Counted from the first letter of the stretch, positions 20,856 through 32,916 are shown. The stretch: 64,000 bases of DNA from Bolinopsis microptera (GCF_026151205.1 NC_087082.1:3438001-3502000); one strand, 5' to 3'. A program made the numbers and translations. The notes: a model not told the origin generated them from the sequence alone.

Positions 20856-23400
20856 ACACTATGCGTGCCACGTACTAATTGGGCGTATTACCTAATAGTA
20901 ATATTATACATTACATGCATCATATACATTAAAACACAGTCGCGCCGCGCATTCATAGATCACAGGCTATCTATACATCACATCTCCGCAAGCAATCCTC
21001 GCGCGCGCGCAACTTTTTCGTTGCATGGTAACAGACGGAATGACATCATATTCAGACCCGCCTACTGCTATCTCCAAAATCCACGTTTTTCTGCAAAAAC
21101 CTCCATTCGTAACCTTTCACTATTGCCTTTTTTCAAAAGGGTGAAAAGGAAAAAATTTGTACTCATAATTGATAGTTAAAGCGTTTTTTTTTCTTTTTTT
21201 CCCCCAGCACTACTACACAACAAAAACCTGTCGGCCCACCGAGGAAACACAGTCGCAGAACAAGAAACCCAATTGTGCTCCTCTATTCTGCGATCGTGTG
21301 TATTTACTATAAACTAGCTAAATGCAGTTAGTAAAATTTTCTGGAATCATTAAAGTCGTTTGATTAGTTTTATAAAGCGGTAAGTTATTTTATAAACATA
21401 CAAAGTTTGTTTAAGTGCGTTATTTCCCCCGCGCTAGTCCTTCCGTTGATTAATTATTTAAACGTGAACAATTTTCAATTTTTAATCACGCATGTAATAT
21501 TGATTTTGGAGGACTTCGCCGCTTCGACGCGCCGCGCGAACTAGCATTCTTGCTTCGCATCGTTGATCGTTGAACGTCGAGCAACGATCTCAATGGTGAA
21601 TGGGTTGACATCGTCAATCAATATTGATTTTGATCTTACCAGAGCCTTACAGTGGCGCGCGCCCACCGCGAAAATTACTTAGGGACCTTGTAGGTTTACA
21701 ACCTACCAAAACGCTTGGAGGACTTCGCCGCTTCGACGCGCCGCGCGAACTAGCATTCTTGCTTCGCATCGTCAATCGTTGCTCTGCTTCGCAGAGCAAC
21801 GATCTCGATGGGTTGACATCGTCAACCAACCAAAACGCTTGCCGAGTTGGACTCGTCGACGGTCCTGTATATGGAACAAATATTTTACGAGTATCACCCG
21901 TTAATTAGGGACACAAGCTATTATGTTCATAAACATAGTAGAATAGAGATTCGGCGGAATGATAGGTTGAGCGTTGATTCACGATGTCAATCCTTCACAG
22001 CTCGGTGAGGCACAGTGGTGCATCTCGCCGATCTACCAAAGTGTGCGGGAAGAATTATTTGATGCGCGGCGCGACCCAGTAGTGCATCGCGCTACAAGGT
22101 TGAGCGCTGCCAAGTAAGCCGAAATTCGAAACAAACGCGTCACGTAGTACGTTAAGGCCTTACTCTAACCAAAGCTCTTTCGCTTGCAGCAGTGTGCGAC
22201 CGTTGAATGCGGCACAGGATGAGGTAAAAGATCGATCATTGGCATTTTGGATTTGTAAAGGTACCTACGTCCTACCCCAAGCGATGTGATCGATTACACT
22301 ATTATATCAACAATTTCACTTTACTGCCCGGAAAGACCTTTTATCAGTATTGGCAGTTAAACATCAGGTCATGTTTTCAAAATCCGAGGCACCAATTAAT
22401 AAATGGGTTTTGTCTTTTGATGAGCCCAATAATACAAATTTGGATTTTGTAATCAGTGTGTATCGACTAATGAAACACTTGCAGTGAAATTCTAAAGACT
22501 TAAAAAGCCTAATTAAAATCTGCTGACATCAATTTGTATCCTAACATTAATCATTGCATAATGTGTACGTACCATCATTCAATTTATTAAGTCCTTGTAA
22601 TAGTCACCAGCATAAAAAACTAGAAGTTTTAAGAAAACAGCAAATTTTATCAATCAATCGTAGCAATAATGGACTTGGATGTTAAAATTCTCAAGTAATT
22701 TGTTGTATGGTAGTGGAAAGGGTCATTTAAACCCCTTGTCTTGACAATAGGAAATTCAGGACCAAGCTGCACCTTAGTCATAACGAGGGTGGCAACCAAA
22801 ATATGGGACAAAACATGGAGTAATATGCTCATGTGATAGGTATTTTAATCTAACAAGACCTCGCTTCTCTCTACTTCGGAGTGTCTTTATAGCCGTTTAA
22901 GATGTCAGGGGAAAAGCTGTTAATGAAATTTATGTTTTGTTCATCCCTTTCAACCTTATTCCATTATGTGTATTTATTGATTATTGACATAATTCTTGGT
23001 ACTAAACCTACATTGATTGGATATTCCGTGCAGAACTTGATATTTGTTTAGGGAAATTGATAAAAATATAAAGATTCTGACTAATTTGATTTAATTTATT
23101 GTATATATATACTGTTTGACATTTCTTTTTTTTGTTACCAAAAAATTTGATAGCAATCGACCATTTTCGTTACCAAAGTGCTGTGCTCTGCCAATTAGGT
23201 CACATATGATTTTATTGAATGTAACATTTTTCACTATCATTATCAGATGGTTGCTGTCAAGATCAAAAACATTCAGTGTTAAAAGAAAGGAATTGTAACA
23301 TTATTCTGATTTAGCTAGCTGCAAGTTATGTTCCTGTCAATTGGGTAACTAAAGTCATACTTAATCTCACAACTTACCTTCAACCCAGAAGTCAGAATAT
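20856..23400. other. No gene; repeats in the first 1.3 kb
   Basis: 20,860-22,150 is rich in CpG and GCGC and contains the family shared with 7444-7530. 22,150-23,400 is anonymous AT-rich DNA ahead of COA8. No frame with family resemblance was found. Confidence 0.5.
21506..21773 (+). repeat. Local duplication of a CpG-rich ~57-bp block
   Basis: The block beginning TTGGAGGACTTCGCCGCTTC occurs at 21506 and again at 21715, each running to TTGCTTCGCATCGT. The second copy lies in the repeat shared with 7444-7530. Confidence 0.75.
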
Positions 23401-23403
23401 GAC

Positions 23404-24196
23404 ATGAAAAGGCAAATTGTTGTACGATTACACAACACATTTGCTAAGCAAATACCTTCTGCTGCTAAATTGCAAGTTGATACTGAACTAAGAAAAGACT
23501 GTGATTACGTAAGCCCAGCTGACAGAGTATCGAATATCAGACGAATCAGGTATTGTATTGTGAATTTTTGAATCTGATGAAATTAAAGATCTAATAATTT
23601 ATTTAAATTTATTTAGAAGTATTTGAATTCATTGATTTAATTTACCACTATGTGTTTGTCAATCAGCTGTATATCACTCTATCAGGTATGGTAAGAGACA
23701 AGATGAGACGGCAGAGGAAATGTCATTGAGACTGTACGCTACAGAGCTGCATGAGTGGAATCACAGGCACTGGCAAAAACAGAACTTTTCTTATTCTAGC
23801 ATAAAGCAGCGATTGCTTGATGAGGTTCGTTGAAGTACACACAAGTGGACTGTGATAGGAAATCTTATGGATTTTCTATACAGTAATTTTAAATCTGTAG
23901 CCATCACATATGGCTTACTTAAAACCTAATGTATTTTTTACAATATTATTTGAATTTTGTCACTGCAAAAACATATATATCTAATATACCAGATTGAAGA
24001 AAACGACATAGAAGATGAACAAGAGATTGAGCGAATCATGGAGGAATTCTACAGGACATATCTCTTGTCAAATAAAGACAACTTTAACACATACACAGAA
24101 GAATGGCGTAAAGCAAATATAAAACTAATATATATGTCTCTTCGTGCTAAGAAATCCAGGGTTTCAAAATCTGTCAGAGATATATTTTCTAGATGA
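23404..24196 (+). CDS. COA8: COA8 (APOPT1), cytochrome c oxidase assembly factor
   Basis: Three exons, 23404-23549, 23686-23824 and 23993-24196, with GT-AG introns in matching phase, give 162 residues. The N-terminus (MKRQIVVRLHNTFAK) is basic and amphipathic, a likely mitochondrial presequence. The conserved core follows: DYVSPADRVSNIRRIRYG, then LHEWNHRHWQKQN, then EEFYRTYLLSNKDNFNTYTE. These match the DWIGPPDKYSNLRP, EWNQxFWxxQN and FYKxFL blocks of vertebrate COA8/APOPT1. The family protects and assembles respiratory complex IV in the matrix. The human protein is slightly longer. Two AATAAA signals lie near 24407-24417. Confidence 0.88.
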
Positions 24197-24406
24197 AATG
24201 AATGACGATTGAAGAGCAATCTCTTGAAAATTTTGCCAAGTGCAAGTGGGCATTATAAAATTGAAAATATGAAAGGTGGGGTACCTCCAATTTAATCCTA
24301 AATTTTGCTTGGTTGTGCAAAGATACAAGAGCTAACTAAATTGTTTTTATAATGAATATGAAAGTTTGTACATGTCTATGTATTTATTTGTATTACTCAA
24401 TTAAAA

Positions 24407-24417
24407 ATAAAATAAAA
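24407..24417 (+). promoter_or_regulatory. Polyadenylation signal of COA8
   Basis: Overlapping AATAAA hexamers about 210 bp after the COA8 stop and only about 90 bp before the ROMO1 start codon. Confidence 0.6.
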
Positions 24418-24504
24418 TCTGTGAACTTCTTCAAGTCAGTTTTATTATAAAATCAAAACAAGATCTTTCATAACCTCTGAAGTAAGTTTTAATTGGTTTA
24501 GGTG

Positions 24505-24958
24505 ATGGCTCAGCACCAGTCAGCTGCAATCCAAGTTTCCTGCTGGACCAAGGTGAAAACTGGTGCCATGATGGGCGCTGCACTGGGTTGTGGAGTGGGA
24601 CTCATGTTTGGTAGCTTTGTTGGTATCAGGTTAGCTGAAAATTCACTGAATACCTGTTTTTCTAAATATAAACTAGTGTTTTATAACAGTCATAGTTATG
24701 GTGAAGATATTCACTATTGAATGTACCAATCTGAAGCTTCATGAAATCCTGATAAGAATAAGCCTTTATATTTAATTTTATTTAAATTCTACTTCTTACT
24801 ATTATATATTATATTGATATCCTGAAATGTAATAGCAGATCTTGTTCAGGGGTGGTCTAAGAGGCAAGAAGCTTATCAATGAGTTGGGCTCAACAATGTT
24901 GCAATCAGGAGGCACCTTTGGGACGTTCCTCGCTATTGGATCAGCAATCAGATGCTAA
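24505..24958 (+). CDS. ROMO1: ROMO1, reactive oxygen species modulator 1
   Basis: Two exons (24505-24629 and 24850-24958) join in phase to 77 residues; the human protein has 79. The protein shows the ROMO1 pattern throughout: [20 protein letters not shown] with GxxxG-rich first membrane helix, then [18 protein letters not shown], then [18 protein letters not shown] at the C-terminus. ROMO1 is a small two-helix protein of the mitochondrial inner membrane, linked to OPA1 oligomerisation, reactive oxygen production and TIM23-dependent import. The ATG at 24505 is chosen over an in-frame GTG just before it. An acceptor-like TTTAG ends four bases upstream. Confidence 0.93.
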
Positions 24959-25030
24959 AATTTTCAAAAATTCTTCGTATTCTTTTAATTTTCCACAGAC
25001 AAGTCTAAATCGATTTGATTACTCCTGCTT

Positions 25031-25036
25031 AATAAA
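25031..25036 (+). promoter_or_regulatory. Polyadenylation signal of ROMO1
   Basis: AATAAA 73 bp after the ROMO1 stop codon. Confidence 0.55.
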
Positions 25037-25529
25037 TGTATGTCACAAAAACTGTTCAATGATTTTCAAGGGAACTTAGGCTTCTAAATTTTGTAAATGT
25101 CTTTTATTAATTTATTTATAGTCAGGTTTTTGAACTTAAGTTTCACTTTCTCCAATGTCTCCAATCTTTAAGCGAAAGAGTGCTGGAAATATTTTTAAAT
25201 ACCAGTATACCGTAAGATAACCATTTCCCAGAATGCTTCTAAGAAGTATCATATAATATAACTAAATTAAGTATTAATGGGTATATATTACAAAAATACA
25301 AGAGTCAAAACCCGGTCAAAGTAGCACCCTCCAATTACATGATCAATGACACATTCACATGTCAAACTTTTCAATCATAAGTTAACACGTGATTTTTCAA
25401 ACTTCTACTGATGCTTGATTTCACCTGTTTGACATTGTCAGTAAGCAGGCACATTACATCCAGTATTATAATAACTGTTTAATAACAAACGCAAATTTGA
25501 AGACTTTTATCCCACCAATAGTAAACAAC

Positions 25530-26398
25530 ATGACAAGACTAGACATGGAGCACCACATGTTCCTTCAAACCCTAGCTGCAAGGAGGATAGTATCCGAGAG
25601 AGAAGCACACGAACTATTGATCAAGTGCTTCGAACTTGCAGGTTACATAGGGTTAGGTTTTGTTGTTTAAAAGAAACTTCAGTTATACCACTGTCTGTTT
25701 CTTACTGTATGAAGATCTTTAAGATTTTTACTCCCATATTTCATTTAATTTGCACATTTATAGTTTAAAACTCTATATTTTGATTGAAATGACTAAATCT
25801 CACAGGTTTGAACAACCCCAACACCCAGACTCAACTACAAGACCACATAACCAGAATAAACTCACAACTATCAGCTTTGTTTCTGGAGATAAGAAAAGGA
25901 ACCTGCGAGAACAGCGGCACTAAATATTACTGCTTTGTTAACAACCAAGAGGACGAGATCTCTAAACTCTGCTCCAACTATGCACCCCTAGACTTTGCGT
26001 ACTTCCGTAAAATAATCGAACAGATGATATTATCGGACGAGGGCTGTGTCCAGAGCACAGATTCTCTGACTCTATGTAATAGTCTTCCTGAACAGAAAAA
26101 GATGACCTATGTCCACGCCAAGGCTCTGTTGCGTGGGTGGTGCAGTGAGCGGTGGCTTATTGAGGACCGCAGTAACAATTCATTCTTGCTAGGTCCCCGG
26201 GCACTCATTGAGCTAGGACAGTACATTCAGTCAGCTTATGGTGAGCATGTAACGAGCTGTAGCTTGTGTAGAACTATCTGCATCTACGGTACAAGGTGTG
26301 AAGATTGTAATACCAAGTTCCACTTCCACTGTAAGACGAAACTTGCAGCAAGTTTGGATCAGCTGAGGTGTCCAAGCTGCAAAGCTGAGTGGTCGTAA
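25530..26398 (+). CDS. NSMCE1: NSMCE1 (Nse1), RING subunit of the SMC5/6 complex
   Basis: Two exons (25530-25641 and 25806-26398) join in phase to 234 residues. Winged-helix regions come first, with conserved NxxLxxLxxEIRKG-like and WLIED ... GPRALIELGQYI segments. A C-terminal variant RING follows at residues ~188-232 (CSLCRTICIYGTRCEDC, FHFHCKTK, RCPSCKAEWS), the C4HC3-type arrangement typical of Nse1. NSMCE1 pairs with a MAGE protein (NSMCE3) and acts as a ubiquitin ligase within SMC5/6 in DNA repair. Human NSMCE1 has a longer C-terminal tail, absent here. A poly(A) signal lies at about 26838. Confidence 0.9.
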
Positions 26399-26664
26399 AG
26401 TGTGAGAGTGGTGCTCGTTAAGGTATGCAGATAACGTGACAGGGTGTTACATTTTTAGATTTTTAAACTTTTGATTTATTTCAAATTTGTTATTTTGTTT
26501 ACTTCACAATGGGTGATCAAGAAAGCAGAAAGTTTTTTTACCATTTTAAAAGTTTTCTATAATCACTACCATTTGCAAGACCCATTACCCTTTCCCAGGC
26601 ATGTCGGCATTTTTATCGACGTTATTTTAACATTTTTTGACGTGAAAATAATAATATTTATTCA

Positions 26665-26744
26665 GTTTAATTGTGCTAGGTGTAAATGATCAGTGCCTTA
26701 AATTGTTTAATTGTGCTAGGTGTAAATGATCAGTGCCTTAAATT
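26665..26744 (+). repeat. Two perfect 40-bp tandem copies downstream of NSMCE1
   Basis: A 40-bp unit starting GTTTAATTGTGCTAGGTGTA is repeated head to tail with no difference seen. It falls in the probable NSMCE1 3' untranslated region. Confidence 0.85.
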
Positions 26745-27138
26745 GTTTTTTTGGTTTAATTAGCACTTGTTCTCATGTAAGGTTCATTAGTCTTTATTTC
26801 ATTTGTTATCACCATAAAAGGCGGATTTGTTTCATATAATAAAATAATAGTTATATTTCGTTATTTTAAATAGCTGTCCACATTTTGTTTTGAGTCTTTA
26901 AAAGCAGCTCAGTAATTTACATACTGCAGCTTTATAATGGTCAGTGAACAGCGCGAGCGAGCAGTCGCTAGCACTAAGTATCCAAATGTTATGTTATGTT
27001 AATTTTAATTCGTAACCATTGGTAATCAAATTGTGTATTACTTTGGGTACTTTACAATTCGCAAGTGCTTTATAATTTTACATGTGCAGTGTTTAATTGG
27101 GTGTGTTCCAATTTAATCATATATGCCTATTTTACGAC

Positions 27139-27380
27139 TACCTTACTCGGGAATATTATAGCGGGTTAATTTATGACTGGGAAAATTAATGACCGGGAAA
27201 AATATGGCGGAATGTTCCAAAACCCACCAAGCATCAAAATGTATTACTATTAGTTTACCTTACTCGGGAACATTATAGCGGGTTAATTTATGACTGGGAA
27301 AATTAATGACCGGGAAAAATATGGCGGAATTTTCCAAAACCCACCACTTTATCCCAGTCATAATATTCCCGAGTAAGGTA
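27139..27380. mobile_element. Small inverted-repeat element with internal duplication
   Basis: The left tip TACCTTACTCGGGAATATTA is mirrored by the right tip TAATATTCCCGAGTAAGGTA. The left half (about 92 bp, containing GCGGGTTAATTTATGACTGG) is repeated directly from 27256. It is a 242-bp non-coding element. TA-type target specificity is possible because both tips start or end with TA. Confidence 0.75.
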
Positions 27381-27630
27381 TTAATTGTAAACAAATTTTA
27401 ATTTAATTTAAATAGAGCTACCTAAAGATAACTAAAATACTGATCATCGCTTAGTAAATTCTAGAAAACATCAGATTCTTTTACAGTCGATTCTTTATAT
27501 TCATTTCTTTACGGTTCTTTACAATCCAAACTACGGTGCCCAATGCAGATATGTAGTAATATTATTATGGTTACTAGTTATTACCTTGGCACTAAACCCT
27601 TAACTAAACCCTTAACCATAGCTCGGGAGG

Positions 27631-30193
27631 ATGGATACGAAGAAGTTGTATCGAATGTTCCATGATTGTTACGAGGAGAAGATAAAGGTGGACGAAGTGA
27701 TCACTTTCGTCCGGAGTAACGCAACTAATGTTGAGCAACAGGTAATGTCACGTGGTCTTATCACGTGGTCTTATCACGTGGTCTTATCACGTGGTCTTAT
27801 CACGTGTTTATAATTTGTTAGAACCTTGAGATGGCCAGTACTATGATTACGGAAATTGGCTATCCTTTTCAGTTTCAGAGCTCTCGGCCTCTTCAACTTG
27901 ATTGTTTTTAAGTGAAAATAAAGATCACGTGCCGACCAATTACCCACAGTTACATCCACCTTTTTATCTGTCTATCATTTAAAAATTTAAACTATTCTAA
28001 ATATTCGTAATCAATAATCATTACACCATTCTCTGCTTCACAGACCGACCTTGTTGACATGTTTGCCGTGCTGGACATAGAATCCGCCACCAAGGAGGAC
28101 GTTAAGGATCGCGAGATATTTATCAAGGTGTTGGAGTCCGTTACAAAACACATCAAACACGACATCCTTAAAGAGCGGCTGGAATATGACACTCTGGAGC
28201 GGGTAAAGCTTATCAGCAACAGCAAACAGTTCAACACAAAGTTAGTTAGAGAAACTGTGCTGCTGGTTTTGTGCAAGTTCTCGTAAAGCTTGAATACTTG
28301 AGTTTTTGTTTGAAACGGCGTTTTATTTACCAGCACTTGAACACAGCCTAACGATTTTTCCCTGTAAATTTACGTCAATGCATTTGACTATCTCACATTA
28401 GAGTTGTATAAAATTTGCATTTTTCATCCCCCATACTATTAAACCACGTGATACTCGCTAAACCACGTGATACCCTCTAAACCACGTGATACCCGCTAAA
28501 CCACGTGATACCCTCTAAACCACGTGATACCCGCTAAACCACGTGATACCCTCTAAAGCTCTAAACCACGTGATACCCTCTAAAGCGCTTAACCACGTAA
28601 AACCCTCTAAACCACGTGATACCCGCTAAACCACGTGATACCCTCTAAACCACGTGATACCCGCTAAACCACGTGATACCCGCTAAACCACGTGATACCC
28701 TCTAAACCACGTGATACCCGCTAAACCACGTGATACCCTCTAAAGCTCTAAACCACGTGATACCCTCTAAAGCTCTAAACCACGTGAAACCCTCTAAACC
28801 ACGTGATACCCGCTAAACCACGTGATACCCTCTAAACCACGCGATACCCGCTATACCCTCAAAACCACGTGATACTCGCTAAACCACGTGATACTCGCTA
28901 AACCACGTGATACCCGCTAAACCACGTGATACCCTTTAAACCACGTGATACCCTTTAAACCACGTGATACCCGCTAAACCACGTGATACCAGGTACGTGA
29001 GAACTAGAACGAAGTTGTTCTACAAGCAGCAGAAGTTTAACTTGTTACGAGAGGAGAATGAGGGGTATAACAAGTTGATCATGGAGCTGGCTAACCCTCC
29101 CTCAGATGCACAGACAATGATAGATCACCTTCTCAAGCTTATTGGCAGGTAACTGGTCATTTAATTTAACGTTTAAACGTATTAATTAATTGTCGCTTAT
29201 AATTTATGTTAGTTACTTATTGTTGGTGGGACTAGATATCATATTATGTGCATTTTGAACAATGGACAATGAAAATCCTCATGCCAGCAGAAACTGACAT
29301 TGATTAAAATCGTGTCCCCAGGTTTGATCTGGATCCTAACAGAGTGTTAGACTTGGTACTAGAAACCTGGCAGAACTACTTGGATAAGAGCGAGTTCTTC
29401 TTGCAGCTCGTCAAACTCTTCCCCAAACAGGACGACGCTCTTTGTAGAATGCTTGGTTACAGCTTCGCTTTCTACGAGGTTTTTTTTTCTTTCCAGGAAT
29501 TTTACTTTTATCAGTTTATGTTTTGTTAGTTATTATAGCATTTATTCTTGAACATCGAACTTGAAAGTATTCATTACCAATAGTTATAGTTTCAAATTTT
29601 GCTTCTTTGAGAAGTATTTTGTAAAGCTGCTGAGTGCTGTGGCTTTTGGTTCCTGATCTTTTGTCGATATTTGCCATCTAACTGGATACCTATACGAAAC
29701 TCGTAAGAAAGAATATCTATTTTAAATTTGATATCTTACAAATGATGAGATTATATACAATTAACTACACAGTACATCCCAGAACGAGCCGGACGGCACA
29801 CCAGAGTCCCTGTTCAAAGTGGGCGCGCTGCTCATAAAGCGCGGAATCATTGATCTGCACGTGCTGTACTCACACCTGGGACCGAGTTACGACCAGATGA
29901 AAACAGAGTACAACAAGCGGCTTAGTGACGCTAGAGAGAAGGTTAGTTAACATAGCTCCACCTAAAATGGTTTAATCTTCATTGTTCAAGTTCCCTCATC
30001 AACTTCAGTACTGGATCCCGGTCTTCAGCCGGTTTCCAGAAGTCAATATATCGTGGTCTAACAATCTACTATTTAACTAATTCCCATCCTTTTCTAGGCG
30101 AAATCCTTGGTGACAGTGTCGTTGAACAAAGACGACGCAGAGGAGAACAGTGACTCCAAGTCGTCGAGCAGCAAGAAGGCAGGTGTAGCAGAG
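27631..30193 (+). CDS. THOC2: THOC2, N-terminal six exons (partial)
   Basis: Exons 27631-27741, 28044-28240, 28993-29148, 29322-29478, 29783-29941 and 30098-~30193 join in phase with GT-AG introns. The product matches the THOC2 N-terminal region: [56 protein letters not shown] and [20 protein letters not shown]2 is the scaffold of the THO/TREX complex, which couples transcription to mRNA export in the nucleus. The start codon gives a shorter N-terminus than in vertebrates. The last exon ends in an acidic/Ser-rich linker; its donor is uncertain (30182 or 30193). No later exons of this usually ~1,500-residue protein were found before the window's other genes. Confidence 0.9.
27749..27806 (+). 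repeat. 13-bp tandem repeat with CACGTG in THOC2 intron 1
   Basis: Five CACGTG palindromes (27749, 27762, 27775, 27788, 27801) at an exact 13-bp period, unit GGTCTTATCACGT. The array starts seven bases after the exon 1 donor at 27742. Read on the minus strand the unit is CCACGTGATAAGA. Confidence 0.9.
28439..28990 (+). repeat. 19-bp CACGTG minisatellite filling THOC2 intron 2
   Basis: About 27 copies of TAAACCACGTGATACCCGC, with CCCTC and CCCGC variants often alternating, and a few units extended by AAGCTC. The array covers about three quarters of intron 2 (28241-28992) and runs directly into its 3' splice site: the last unit ends GATACC and the next bases are AG, then exon 3. CACGTG is the E-box palindrome bound by bHLH factors. 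Confidence 0.92.
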
Positions 30194-31039
30194 GTAGCAA
30201 CGACATTACAACTACAGATTTCAAGATTAAGAGCACCTCTATCTGAAAATGTATCACTAATTTACAAAATTTTTTTTATACAAAACAATAAATAAGTATG
30301 CACACAGTTATACAAACAGTTATATTCCAGTCAAATGGACTATGAAGTGGAAAACAATCTGACTCACTGGTAAAAATCTGTCTTCAATAGGACACACTTT
30401 CAGTTTGACACTGCTATGAAGACGCTGTAGTAATGTTTTCGGGCATGCGCTTGCGAACTTTGAATGAGATTAGGATAATACAAACATGCTTGAATAAGAA
30501 TGATAAAGGATTGGGATATTAAGTAGAATGAAGCATGATGAGCCCGTCTCTGAAACCACAGAGTTTAACACTTCCACGAAACAGTTACGGAAAGAAGGAT
30601 CATTGAAGACGGACCAGCTGTAGCGATGGACACTAGTGTAAAACTGAAACAGGTTTTAGTCAGAGAACATTCAGTGAGGCAGTGTTAGTGTTAATGAACA
30701 TGCTTCCCCCTGTAACTCCTTATTCGCTCGTCGACTCTATGACAGTTCATATCTTCAAAAGCTTTTACTATTTGTTTCATGTGAACCACAGGAATAATTT
30801 TCCTTAAAACTTCCTCTAGACATAGAGAGTTATAAAGATTTGTGAAAATATGATCCAGACTTATTTTTGCATTTATAATCTTGAGAATTGACCACATATA
30901 ATGACTCTAATACACCTTAACATTTTCAGATCATAACTATGTAGAGACCTGACGTGTTAACAGAAGGCTCAATAAGTTTCTACTAGTTTAGGGGATCTGG
31001 TACAGAGGTATATCAATAGGAGCATGAGGTGTACTCAAT

Positions 31040-31160
31040 TTGTACATATTTGTGTACTTATTGAGTTTACAAAATTGTGTTACATATTGAGTACATTGTG
31101 TACTTATATGTTACATTAGTACTTATTGTGTACATTGTGTACATATTGTGTATTGATGTA
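31040..31160 (+). repeat. Degenerate TGTACATATTG-type repeat
   Basis: Repeated imperfect words such as TGTGTACTTATTGAG, TTGTGTACATATTG and ACATTGTGTACTTAT over about 120 bp. Confidence 0.6.
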
Positions 31161-32916
31161 AAAAAAAAATATAGTTTTACGGGGAGCGTCTTCTATGGCC
31201 ACGTTTTTCAGGTCAACTTTGTTTCACTAACAAATCAATCCAGACTTTTTTTGAGTGGCAGTTGATCGTTCATAAACTTGTCCCCTGAACTAATCCAAAC
31301 ATTTTTATCAAAGACCCTTATAATATTATTCAAAGGGAACACCTTTGAAACACTTTACCAGGACAGCATATAATTTTGAGTCGAGACTAACAATCCCTAA
31401 GGCTGGCGTAAGATCAATCTAATAATTATAAATGTTGCATAAATGAAACATTGAATAGGCAAGCAGAAGTCGAGTCCCTATTTAATTAGGAATTTTGAGT
31501 CGGTTTACTGAAGTTAAGAACTAACGTTCTTCTCCTGTCTAGACAGCTGCAATGGCGCCTGGCTCTGGTAATTATTGGATTGTAATTACCAGGCTCCAAT
31601 AATTGTAGAACAATTACAGGTTACTGTGAACTAATTTTTTTAGTGGTAATTAACATGTGAACCATGACGTGTCTCCCCAACTGGCTAACTCACAATCTAT
31701 ACTAACGCAATTACTTCTATTACTCCGGAACTGAAGATGAAATACTACAAAGGTTGGTCCGGACATGCGTTGTCTGATTAAAATCTTAGACTGACATGTC
31801 TCTCCGGAATCGCGATGCATAGGAATCATTCCTTATCGTATGCAACTTACCCTACATATTATATTAGTTAGTCTATAATTTGAAAGAAAAATCCGAACTG
31901 TTTGACCTATTTGTTTAGATTTTAAAACGGCCATTCAGAATTTGGACACGAGTCTTTAAACACCCTGTAATTATTATCGCGAGGAATAGCCACTAATAGT
32001 AAAACCCCTCATTACAGGTAGTTACACTGTGTATCATGAATGGAGCTAGGATCCAGTCACCAACACCCCTCTCTGATTCAGAGACAAATTGAAGTCTCAT
32101 CATTCGCTAGTTACTCATTGTTTGTGTCGAGATAGCTCAAATCATGGCGGATCTCACTCATGCATTCTTATTCAGATTCAATAGCGATTCGATTTTATCA
32201 GTATGACTATATTGAAATCAGGAACTAGTTTATGGCAAATATCACTTTATCCTTTCGCTCTAGATATCTGAAGTCGAACCAAATATGTTTGATTTGTGAC
32301 AGTGATAATGGGTTTTGATTGGCTAATCGCTGTCCCGACGCATCAGAAAAATATGGTTCGCCACCCCGTCTATGGAACACCGAGTAGAAAGTGATTCATT
32401 ATGGATGTCCAGTATTGAATGTTTTGATTTATATTAATTAAGGCCAAGCTGACAGTGAAAACCAAGACGATTGCTGGTTTATTGTATACTTTGTAATTGT
32501 AGCCTTTTAATTTGTAAGCACGCATAAAAGGTGATTGTTAATTTTAAAATGATAATTTTAAGAATAATATTATTATTCCATAAATTAATTTATTTTTAGG
32601 GCTAGGGTATTTACTGTACCTTTTTTTAGAATTCCACCCGAAGAGTTCATCGTTATTAGAATAGTATTCCTGTATTTATGTAACTTGTACATAACCGTCC
32701 CCACTTTATCATACGATAACATTATGTAAAATATTTCTTATGTTATGGTTGAGTTAATTTGGGTTGTGGAAAAACTCTGAATCTGCATACAGCTTATGGA
32801 TCATGTTTAGAACATTATCCTATATTTATCCGAGCTTGAAATCATTGTAAAAAGTTATTGTTGAAAACCATGTATTAAAAATCACTGTCATGGAAAGCAA
32901 TTGTTTTGAATTTTTC

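Noticed and set aside
24502-24720. 72-codon frame reading past the ROMO1 donor
   Set aside because: The residues after the donor at 24630 lose ROMO1 similarity, while the exon at 24850 restores it in phase.
25808-26398. NSMCE1 as a single-exon gene starting at 25808
   Set aside because: That frame begins with TTG. An upstream exon (25530-25641) with an ATG and in-phase GT-AG splice supplies the conserved N-terminus.
28439-28990. CRISPR-like regular array
   Set aside because: Units are contiguous with no unique spacers and lie in an intron of a eukaryotic gene; it is a minisatellite.
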